DNA of 64,000 nt from the NCBI RefSeq assembly GCF_029784135.1, contig NC_073746.1, forward strand, positions 257,710,994 through 257,774,993, written 5' to 3'. The position numbers and the translations under genes are program-made. Under the pieces are notes generated by a model. That model worked only from the letters and a program-made list of their open reading frames with translations, ran no database searches and had not been told where the DNA came from. Numbering within the stretch: position 1 is the first letter of the stretch; each line of letters opens with the position of its first letter. Below, in pieces: positions 33,631 to 43,453 of the stretch. Source of the DNA: Toxorhynchites rutilus septentrionalis. Taxonomy: Eukaryota; Arthropoda; Insecta; Diptera; Culicidae.

Positions 33631-35139
33631 AGGGGTCTATCTTTATTCTATCATGTATCAAACATTTATTGTTCGGAATTTGAATCAAATTTCCACGCAT
33701 GATTCAAGTTCCGAACACTTCATTTTTTAAATGAAAAAAAATTTTAAATGATTTTCAATGTTATAAATGACATTCTTTGGGTTATAGGCTTCATGTGAAC
33801 ATCATTCACAGGTATCGATACTGCCTGTAATTCATAACCCTAAGCATTTGCAAAAAATATGACTGTCAAAACCAGTGATAAAATATTTGCGTTGGTAAAT
33901 TCCGTAAAAAGCAAACATCGTGAATTTTTCAGTTTGGCAGTTGTTTCAACTAAAATAGTTTGCTATTTTCATGTTAATTGCTATAAAAGGTGAGAATCTA
34001 CTATAAATGGATGAAAAAAAATATCTTTTATGCAGAAATTTTCATCAAAATTAGCATTTAAGTAGTGTTCGGAATTTGAATCAAGTTTCGACGCACGACT
34101 CATTTGTGACAAACGGTACATTGTTTTCTCTAAGCTGAGGATTTTTCACATCAGATATCCAAAGATCAGAGATGTGATTTTATCGTTTTTGAGTTATGGG
34201 TTTTCAAAGTTAACCGTTTGTCAGAAAAATAAATCCCCCCCCCCCCCATTTTTCGAAAATGGCTTTTTTTTATTTCATAACTTTTGAGCTACTGGACAGA
34301 TTCAGATGATCGACATATTAAATTAAAACTAATTTACCGGTCTCATATGAGAAAATATTAGACTTTCAGTAAAATGGGATTCCCCATGTTTCTACTACCG
34401 CAACCAAAACATCTTAACTTTGGAAAATGATTACTCGAAAACGATCAAAGATCACATCTACGATTTTCCGATATGTAATGTAAAAAACCTCAGCTTTCAA
34501 GAAAAAATATGAAAAATACAGTGACCTTGGTCCTAAAACCATGTTAACTATAAAAAACAAATACAATCAATAATTACGAAAATAAAATTCAATATTTTTG
34601 CGAGTGTAACATTTTTCCAAAAAAAGACTAGCTAATTGGATTTAATTTAATATATCGATCACATGGATCGATCTAGTAGTTCAAATGTTCTGATTTTTAA
34701 ATAAAAATGCATTTTCGCTGTTCGGAATATGAGGCAAAAGTGTTCGGAATATGGGTCAGTGACAAAAATGGTGTTCGGAATTGGCGACAAATGTGATTAA
34801 ACATATTTTTAGTTTTTAGCCATTAATATGTATTTGTAGATCAATTTTCTTTTAGTCAAATGAAAAAAAAGACTCTATTATATCCAAAAATCATATTAAT
34901 TTCGCGAAAAAGTTCTATTTTAAGTAACGAGACACCGTTTAATGGCCATCGAAGCTAAATTTTTCGGAATTTGAGACAAAACGGTACCCATCCTTCAATG
35001 TATGAACGACTTGTTGGAAATTGTAAGGGCTATTCATATAATTTTTTTGAAAATTTTAAAATAATATGTTTTTAGGAAAAATGAATTTTATTTTTTTTTA
35101 AATAATTGTTTTCTTCAGCGAAATTTAAAAAAAAATTTA
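33631..35139. repeat. Mosaic of dispersed repeats including an empty DD37E site
   Basis: The stretch 33764-33990 is the uninterrupted version of the repeat at 31020-31226. Around it, the motif GTTCGGAATTTGAATCAA or its variants recurs (33669, 34064, 34718, 34742, 34770, 34954) and again near 56812. The stretch 34130-34710 is a piece of the TA-flanked family (CTCAGCTTTCAAGAAAAAAT, ACAATCAATAATTACGAAAA). A run of ten C lies near 34238. There is no coding signal. Confidence 0.55.
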
Positions 35140-35262
35140 CCCTTTCCAAAAAGCGGCAAAAAGACCTATGTGTTTACACCCACAACTTTCTACAGCTATC
35201 TGAAATGGTGCTGCCAACGGCCAGTCGAGTTGGCATGAAATTCGTCACTTATGATGAACGGT
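35140..35262 (-). repeat. Dispersed repeat GCCAACTCGACTGG, copy 2
   Basis: Inverted relative to 18048: on the minus strand it reads CATGCCAACTCGACTGGCCG, TTGGCAGCACCATTTCAGAT and GTTGTGGGTGTAAACACA. An overlapping plus-strand open frame is chance. Confidence 0.6.
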
Positions 35263-35553
35263 CTAGTGTTCATTCGATCGCACAACCAAATTTTGAAACT
35301 TGACATACGGTTAATGTAAATATGAAATACTCCAAGAGGGTTCCCTTCATTTTTGCTTTATTTTGTTCATAATAATCCTATATAAAACGTTTCTGTATAA
35401 TAATAGTTCACAAATTCTCGATTCGGTTTTGCAAACGCTGTTGTAGTGTACAATGTAGGCTTTTCCCCTAGGTAAAGGCCCAGTCCAAGCTTCTTCCGTG
35501 TGTAGACTTGCCTTCAAAACACTGACTTCATTTTTTTCTCTTCCAGGAGACTT
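35263..35553. other. Unassigned spacer
   Basis: Nothing recognised. Confidence 0.4.
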
Positions 35554-35733
35554 TTAACTGTTTCGAACTTCGAAGCCTTTGTCCACCGTCCTCTGCATAT
35601 ACAAATATTGGGGATTCGCTCCCTGTAAGTACCGATAAGCACGACAGCGGTAATTGATGTTACTGATTCGTTCACTATTATTTATTGTTGACACAAAGTA
35701 ACCATTACAATATAACTGTCTCTCTTGTCTTCG
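35554..35733 (-). pseudogene. FLYWCH-like zinc-finger fragment
   Basis: The minus-strand frame reads QERQLYCNGYFVSTINN, then NYRCRAYRYLQGANP, and stops at 35554. The spacing of LYxNGY to YRCRxYRxLQ resembles the FLYWCH domain (usually WxC then a second Cys), common in insect chromatin proteins. Here the Trp is Tyr and the second Cys and terminal His pair are not visible. A possible acceptor (GGTTGCAG) precedes it, so it could be an exon of a gene lying upstream on the minus strand. With zinc ligands missing I favour a decayed fragment. It is 570 bp downstream of the end of the PARG-like gene on the same strand. Confidence 0.3.
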
Positions 35734-36086
35734 CTGCAACCAGAGGTGTAAACTTGTCGCTGCAGCGATGGTTGAAATATTATTTCAATAAGTCTTTTAT
35801 CAATGCCTAGCTGTAAAAAACGATCACTACTTGTATTCATGTGTTGTGTATATACCAGTTTTAGAAGTCGACGGAAGACTTTATCCTTTTTATCCTTTTA
35901 ATCCTGCGGCTACTTGTTGAATTTGTTAATTCCTATTTACATAACAAAAGTGTTCACCACACTTTCTAACATTGGAAAATATGTTTTTTTTTTCGATGCA
36001 GAGCAAAAACAATAAGTATTGCTCAATGTTGCGTTCTTATTATTCGTTACAGTAATTAATATGGTATCCCTTCGGAATAGGTGTCT
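35734..36086. other. Spacer between the FLYWCH fragment and the PARG-like gene
   Basis: AT-rich with a T9 run near 35986. It probably includes the end of the 3' flanking region of the PARG-like gene. Confidence 0.4.
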
Positions 36087-36092
36087 TTTATT
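36087..36092 (-). promoter_or_regulatory. Polyadenylation signal AATAAA for the PARG-like gene
   Basis: AATAAA on the minus strand begins 31 bases past the TAG stop at 36123-36125. That would give a very short 3' untranslated region. Confidence 0.5.
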
Positions 36093-36122
36093 GAATACAC
36101 TGTTCCTCGAATGCGACGTTTT

Positions 36123-39100
36123 CTACTGCCTAATCCGTTCGAGTCCGATCAGTTTGTCGAAGAAGCAGCTGTAGTTTCGATCGTTGTTATAATAGAAAGG
36201 ATCCTCCAGTATTTCTTTGGCATGCAAGAGTGTAGCGGATGCTAGCTCACCCACGGTCCACTTACGATCTTTGAGCAATCGACATATTGTATCCAGCTAA
36301 AAGAGCCCTAAGTTTGTTTTTGTTAAATACGCATAATCGAGTTGGAGCCTTACCTTGGAGAGTTTTTCACTGCCAGCGGTATAGTAAACGAGATATGGCA
36401 AACCGGCAACACTGGCAGCCATCCATTGGATCACCATCTTCAGCTGTATATCACCCCGTTTGGAGTCACCACATCCCCAATTACCAGTAGCCACCGGCCT
36501 TAAATTTACGTTGAATGTCCGCTTCTGAGCTAGCTGAGATATCTGCAAGTAAACGAAATTGGATTCGTGCATTTAGCTTTATAGTTTCTCATAAAATTGA
36601 TTGGTCAACTAGTAAGCAGCACACAAACAAACAGAAAGCACTTTCTACACTACCTTCAATGTTACATCATCGCATTTAACGTCTTGGTAATAGGATACGG
36701 ACCAATTCGGTTTGTAATTCTGCAGCCGAATCTTCAAGGAAGACTGACGATCACTTTCTCTCTTCCGGGTTTTCTTCTTTAACCGAGTGCATTCCACAGG
36801 CCGTGGCCCAGAAGTGGTGGAACAGATCGAGCTACTGGATCGCAGCCTGTGCAGTAACTTTCGATGGTCAACCTCAGCGAGCTGTATGTTGGGACATTTG
36901 AACAGCTTGGCCGGCTCCAGAGCAAGATACTCATTGCGCTAATGCGTTCGATTGAAGCGACGGGATGTTATGTAACAAAACCAAACCAAACCAAAGCCAC
37001 GGGACAGGGATGGGAAATGAAAAGAAACCAAATGAAACGTAATGTAATCTAGCCAAAACGGTTTTCTACCAAACTGAAGCTGAACCAACTTTCGCCAATT
37101 ATTGTATAATCCGATAAATTCGTCTTTCCGAAACTTACCAATTGTGCAGCTAGTTTGTGCTTATGTTTGGCCAACTCCAATGATAACGATCTCACACTCA
37201 GTACTACCTTGTCATTCTGGCTACGGTTACTCTGGGTCGAACTTCCATCCGGGTTTTTCTCTATACTCAAACATTCGTCCGTGAGGGGGATTCCAACGAA
37301 GCTCTCGCTAAGTGTCCGTTTCAGCAACGAATTAGCGAATCTCAGTACTGCTTCATCACGTGCATCCAATTTTCTTGGTTTATCACTGCTCAGCGGTTCC
37401 TCTAGCCACCTAAAATTATTAATTGGTCATACTCATTCAAATTATCGCACAATCAATTAGTCTTACTTCGCAAATTTCTCATAAACTTCCTCTAGCTCCG
37501 ATCCAAGATCCGAATCGAAACTGTATCTGGAAGACTCGTTTGTTTCCTTTCTCTCCAGCATCCCATTCTGTTTCCGGCGACATCGATCGAACCATTCCCT
37601 CTCCTCTGACGTGCTTCCCATCGATCCATCTAGCACGAACCCACAGGACCCACCACGTCTCACTTTTATGTCCTGATCTTTTATCTGTGATCCAGCTACA
37701 CTAATCCCGACCGCATAGCTGCTATCCTCCGTACTGCCAGATGCTACGTTTTTATCCTGCAACACATCGCGCAACTTTTGAGCAAAATTATACCTTCGTT
37801 CTGGAGTATCCAACTCTTTTGAATACAACCCCGCTCGTAATCCATCTTCATCATCTTCATCGAAGCTTCCGCGTGCACTGTGAAACTCTTCGTTGCTTGA
37901 CTCGCAGCTGGAGTAGGAATCCTTTCGCATCGAAATCTTCAGCGGATGACGATTTACCGGAAGACACTCTCCAGACGAGCCCAATATTATAAACTTTCCC
38001 CGATGGCCACCGGTCAGTACTCCACTTGTCGAACCGGTTGAGCTGTTCGGTACAGATGAACCACCTGGTCCAAATCTATCTGGTGATAGCCACGAGCGTC
38101 TTTTATTGATATCTTTCTCTAGCTTATTCGAGTCACTACTTGAGCGCTTCGAGTTGGGGGTTGGTTGTCTTATGACGATGGTGGTACACACATCTGGCGA
38201 TCCCGGTGTGGAACCTTCCCGATCCCGTTCTCCTATCGGCGATAGTCGGCCCTTGCTGGAAGCATTTTCCAGTTGATCCAATCGATTCGGTCGTTGTTTC
38301 TCGCCAGATCTCTGCTCCACTACAGGACAGGTAGTGTTTTGTCTAAAAGCTAAAAGGCACTTATTTAACTCACGCAGGATGTCATCTTCCTCAAACTGGT
38401 GCGAAGGAACCGCTCGATAATTCTCCGCATCAATGCAGCACAAAGAGGTTTTCTTAGGCTGTTCTATTGGTTCAAACAATGCTCGTCCCCTTGGATCCAC
38501 TATTCGCGCCATGTGGTGTGCGTTTTCAATTTGCAACGACTCGTTGTCTTCGAGGGCTTCCACATACAACAACACAGCCAACATCTCGGGGAAGGTAAAG
38601 AACTGCACGGATTCTTGTGAAGAGCCCGATCCAAGCACATCACCACCAAGTCGAGGATTGGCAAACACAGCCTGCATCGTATCTGAGCTAGCCTTATCAA
38701 GTCGACCCTCGTGCTTGATTTCGACATCACACAACTGAAGCCCACATTCCAGCCAATCTTCGATCGTGAGCCACTGCTTCCCGGTCATTACCTTCCTGCT
38801 GACATTGAGCGTCCCTTCTAGTACCTCCGGATTTGCTTCTAGCCAGTCGAAGTACCTGAGGAAACTTCTAAATTTGGACCTTTGTACGTTACTTCTGGAA
38901 GGATGAACAATAAATAATAAAATTCCTGCCACAAGATACCGATCCCAGATAACTTACTCTACTAATCCTCTATAAAAATACGTAAAATTGAAGTCTTGTA
39001 GGGTTGGATGAGTTTTCTCAGTACGTTTTGGAAATGTGGAGAAGAAAGCGTTCGCCAGTAGGGCAGCCACCAAACGGTAGCTCAACGCATAATAATCCGT

Positions 39101-39499
39101 CTGCTGTTGGAGACTGAAGTTGAGCCCACGCGGAGGACGGTGCAGCTTGAGATCCCGTGCATGGCGAGCGATACTTTTGATCGTATGGTTCAAAAATTGG
39201 GCTCGTTCCGCTTCCGATAGTGTTTGTTCGACGTAGTGCCGCAACCCGTCGAACACGGCATGATCTTTCCCATCGTCGTCCGGATCGAGGCTCACGCTAG
39301 AAAGATTCAATTAGAAAGAGGATAAGCGAATGTAGAACTAGATTTTTATGCTTTATCACGGGACTTACTTGCACAGCTCGTGGAGTTTTTGCATCACCTC
39401 AACAACGATATCAAGGGAGGAAGATTCCTCTATTTGAGCAAGTTTCTTCTGGACATTGGACCACCAGGGGAGGTCACATGGCAGCATTACCAGCGCCAT
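36123..39499 (-). CDS. PARG-like protein, divergent active site, large insertion
   Basis: Seven exons join in frame: 39499-39369, 39296-38958, 38894-37467, 37409-37139, 36938-36654, 36542-36354 and 36296-36123, giving 938 residues. All introns are GT-AG. The start MALVMLPCDLPWW has a good context (ACAATGG). Poly(ADP-ribose) glycohydrolases remove ADP-ribose chains from proteins. Family landmarks are seen in order: the helical domain (YRLVAALLANAFFSTFP), FANPRLGGDVLGSGSSQES (234-252), FPEML, IDAENY, LRELNK (330-335), VATGNWGCG (835-843) and a C-terminal RKWTVGEL. The signature is altered: active enzymes have VDFAN, GGG and QEE, whereas here Asp is Val, the third Gly is Asp and the second, catalytic Glu is Ser. 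Catalysis is therefore doubtful. Between LNKCLLAF (340) and VATGNWG (835) lies a Ser-rich, acidic insertion of about 480 residues, where typical enzymes have about a dozen. The frame is open and splice sites are intact, so it is a gene, perhaps a regulatory paralogue. Confidence 0.88.
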
Positions 39500-39601
39500 T
39501 GTGCGCTCACAAATGGCAGGATGAGAGTTAAGTTGTTACTCTATACCTCCGTTTTGCTTAAGCCGATCGTTGCGCTGATCTGTTTAGAGTCATTTAGTAG
39601 C
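39369..39601 (-). promoter_or_regulatory. First coding exon and 5' leader of the PARG-like gene
   Basis: A TTTCAG acceptor (39602-39607) opens this exon, implying at least one upstream non-coding exon that I cannot locate. The 5' part (39601-39500) holds a short upstream open frame starting AAATGACTC. In the main frame a TAA at about 39526 precedes the ATG at 39499. An alternative is a 41-base intron between ACGGAG and CGCACA, which would keep the frame open upstream and extend the protein. I consider it less likely. Confidence 0.45.
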
Positions 39602-42074
39602 CTGAAACGATAAAGAAACAAAAATAATAATGAAAATTAGAGTATGTGAAATAAATTTAGCACGTGCTTTGCAGACCGCAACTTGTCCGATATCAACGAG
39701 TTTTTGTGCTGAAAAGCTTTTTTTTTTCAAAATTAATAATAAAAAAAGTAGAATGGTCTGAGTATAGAGACACGGACGGAAACTTGACGTAGGATCTTGA
39801 GGAGATTTTGTAACTGTTCAGTAATCCTTAAATTTAACTCATTAAATCGTTTTAGTGGCAGATAGAATCAGAATCCGGAATCATTAATTATGAAAATTAT
39901 GAATAAATGCTATTGATTGTTGAATTGAACAAAACAAACTGAAACACAAGCAATCACTCAGATTAATTCGGGCACCATAACACATTATCTCACTTTCTTG
40001 ACCAACATATGTCAAGAATAATACATCAAATATGATGTTCCAGGACCAGACATTGGAGATTTAGAAAAGCATCTGAAGATATCTACGTAGGTGCTTAAGC
40101 TGTTGAAATGGAAGCTACTGAACTGAGCGTGAACAAAACAATAGCTTTCAGGATCATCTGCTGAACCAACAAATGGTTAAACGACTAAAATGTGAATAAC
40201 AAATAGAAATTTCAAATAAATAGATTTTTTTTCTGATTTGTCCATATCCTAAGCATTAGCTTCGTAGTAACTTTATGCGCCCTTCTCAAGCGTTGACAGT
40301 TCTCCAGTTTAGCCTTATTATACTACCTTTTAATTCATTACTATCATTATATTTTTGTGTGTACCTGAAATACATTATAATGAAGTTAAATAAATAAATT
40401 TTCATTGCTCTTCAATGAAGCAATGTATTTTTACTACAGTGCATATGGTTCCTGGTATTACGGGGATACCATCAACATCGTCTAATCACTAAAAACTATG
40501 TCAATCATTAATTCTAAAGCTAAAATTATGCTTAAAAATTGGGCTTATGAACCAAATACAGATTTAAATATAGATTTTTTGAGAAAAAGCTGAGATAAAA
40601 AAAAATCATACCAAAAACACAGATTTTATTATGGCAATGTCATGGCTGTTTAACATGAGCTTATTCCGTCTGTTATCGCAAGATGCTAGGGCACCTTGGA
40701 CATACTGGTGCAGTTGAATACAGTGGTTCAATGTACGTTGCAGTTCATTCAGGAAGGCACTGTTCTTTGAATGCATTTTCTCATGGGCTTGATTTTAAAA
40801 GGGCTAGCGAGCTGCCTAAATTCGAGACTATTCGGTATCAAGGAATAATCAAGCCAGTAAACATGTAAAGCCTGCTGCTCGGGGTTACTCAGGGTCGTTA
40901 CAAGCTGCTTCTACACAAACTCACAGAACCTCGCTACCCACAATTTCCCAGGAGTTATTCTTTTTCCGATTATCTTCCCTAAAAAGAGTCCGGAATGACG
41001 GTAAAGAAAACGAATGTTCAGGGCTGCTCGTTAGAAGGGAATGACACATAGGTAAGGGGATTGGAATCTTGTATTACGGGGGGTTTTACAGCACACGGTA
41101 CTTGCGGTCTGATGTTTCGCGAGTAGGAGGGAAACTCGGTCGCCTATCCAACTGGCCTTTAGTTTCTTGCTGGGGCTATACTGGTTGTCCCTGGTACAGA
41201 GTCTCTTTCTGCCGTGTCTTTTTCGGTCTCCTGACGTCTTCGACTATAGAAAATAAAGAAAAGGCCCTCTGGTCGGACCTGACCAGCTGACGTTAACCAC
41301 AGTGGCGTCCCCATCTAATTCAATTTCCCATTTACCTTTTCTTTTGAAATTTTATGTGTCAACGATGTTCACAATTAAACACAACGTGAACTTTTAACGA
41401 AACCTAATAAACAAACAACACTTAACATTACTTAAACTACACATATTTAAATCAAAAACCTTTACTATACACGACACGCACTTGTACTTCCGGAGAGGGC
41501 CACCAACAGAAAGAAAGACCACATAAAACGGACAAAAAGGAACAATGCCGACAGACCGAGCACAATTATACCCTATCCCTTTGTGCGACGAAAGTCACCC
41601 TATTCATGGACGGGAACTTTCATTTACTCAAACCAGTCCATTGTTGAGTACGCGGGGTCCCTCAGATGAGTTTATGCAGAACTTATAATGACTCTGTCAA
41701 TTGACAATTGGCAGATTTTATTGTCAGCGGTTTTGATTTATTTCCGTGATGGCAGAGTCATCGCTTAAGGCAATGATGAACGGATGTTACAATCATAATG
41801 AATGTGGATGGAGGACCAGACGAAAACCCTCGTCAAAAAAGGTCGTAGACATTTTCAATTTATCATTTTGATCAAATCTATCTTGATCCAATACTTGTTA
41901 CTAGTGCTTTCAATCGAGTTGAACGTTGGATGGCTCCTCTTCCCCAGGAATTAGCAAGTCCAATACTACCTCGGAGCTGGAAACGAATCATTTTAAGTAT
42001 GCAGGGGAATCGTTAGCTGATGTGTGGAATAATCTAACGATCGACGGATATTCCCTCAAAGCATTCATTCCATG
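39602..42074. other. Unassigned DNA upstream of the PARG-like gene
   Basis: No coding exon is recognised. The block 40900-41650 is GC-richer with LTR-like texture (a GGTCGGACCTGACCAGCTGA run, an AATAAA near 41408), but no matching second LTR, primer site or retroelement protein is visible. The 5' untranslated exon and promoter of the PARG-like gene are probably in this interval. Confidence 0.35.
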
Positions 42075-43453
42075 CCATTCCATGCCAAACCGATATAGTG
42101 GTTCTCAGATTTTCGTCAAAAGTGGTAATTCTGTTCTTCATCGCTAAACATTGGACCCGTATTTTTTTTTATTAGGGTGTCAATTTCCAGTTTAGGGTGG
42201 TTCGAAAAATCATTTTTTCCACTTTTTCCCAAAAATGACTTTTTTCAAAAATTCATAACTTTTGAACCACTGAATCGATTTAGATGACCGATATATCAAA
42301 TTGAAGCCTAGCTAGCCAGCCTTTAATTTAAAAAATATTTTACTCGCAAATGTAATGGATTTTATTTCCGTAATTATTGATTATAGTGGTTTTTATTGTT
42401 TTCATGGCTTTGGACTATATTTTCTGGAAAGCTGAGTATTTTTTACATAACATATCTCGATTTTAGATATGCTTTTCAAAGTTAACCAGTGGTTCGAAAC
42501 ATAATTTTTCCCCCTTTATCCAAGAATGATTTTTTGCAGAAATTCATAACATTTGTACTACTGAACCGATTAAGATGATCGACAAATTAAATTAAAACCA
42601 AAACCTTTTTTGAAAAAATATCACACTTACGGGAAGATTACATTCTAATAGCATAGGTCTAGTCCAGTCACATACTAGTTTTGAAAGGAGACTTGAAACA
42701 TTTTAAATTTGCAAAACAATAACTAGAAAACGGTAAAAAAAAGCACATCTGATATCGAAATATGTTATGTAAAAAAATCCCGGCTTTCCATGAAAAATAT
42801 AAAAAAAAATATACCGCCCTCTATCTTTAACCGAGAAAACTATGAAAAACTAACTCAAACAATAATTACAAAAACGAAAATCCAAATTTTTCGCAAATGT
42901 TATATTTTTTTAAACAGAACGAACTTATAAGCTTCAGTTTGGTATGTCGTTCATCTGAATAGGTCCAGTAGTTTAAAAGTTATGAATTTTTGTGGTTGAA
43001 AAAATGAGGAAAAATGGTTTTTTCGAACCATCGATTAACTTGAAAATCATAACTCAAAAAGGAAAAAAATAGCATCTCTGAAATCGAGTTGTGTTATGTA
43101 AAAGACCTCAGTTTTCCAGAAAAAAAATATAAAAAAATTAGTGCCCTCTAGTCCAAAGCCATGAAAACAATTAAAAACAACTACCAGCAATAGTTACCAA
43201 AATAAAATTCGTTTTTTGCAAATTCAAGGTTTTTCAATAAAAGCTCATTGGCATCAATTTGATACATCGGTCATCTAAATTGGTTCAGTGGTTCAAAAGT
43301 TATGAGTTTTTGAAAAAAAACATTTTTGGGAAAAGTGGAAAAAATTGATTTTTCGGACCACCCTAAAATGGAAATTGGCACCCTGATAAAAAAATAAAAA
43401 AAACTTTTGACGAAAATCTGAGAACCATTTATCGGTTTGGCATGGAATGGCTG
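42075..43453. mobile_element. TA-flanked non-coding repeat family, copy 3 (longest)
   Basis: Arms of about 240 bp (42075-42310 and 43215-43453) are inverted copies: CCATTCCATGCCAAACCGAT, CTCAGATTTTCGTCAAAAGT, TTTAGGGTGGTTCGAAAAAT and TTCATAACTTTTGAACCACT. The right end is CTG followed by TA. The middle carries two further inverted or direct rounds of the same blocks (GCCCTCTAxTCxxAAGCCATG, CAGTAGTTTAAAAGTTATGA). There is no transposase, so it must depend on another element for movement. Confidence 0.65.

Noticed and set aside
37102..38738. Plus-strand open frames of 60-101 codons opposite the PARG-like gene.
   Set aside because: They are antisense shadows of the well-supported minus-strand exons.
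40900..41650. LTR-like GC-richer block.
   Set aside because: No second LTR, primer site, polypurine tract or retroelement protein could be found.
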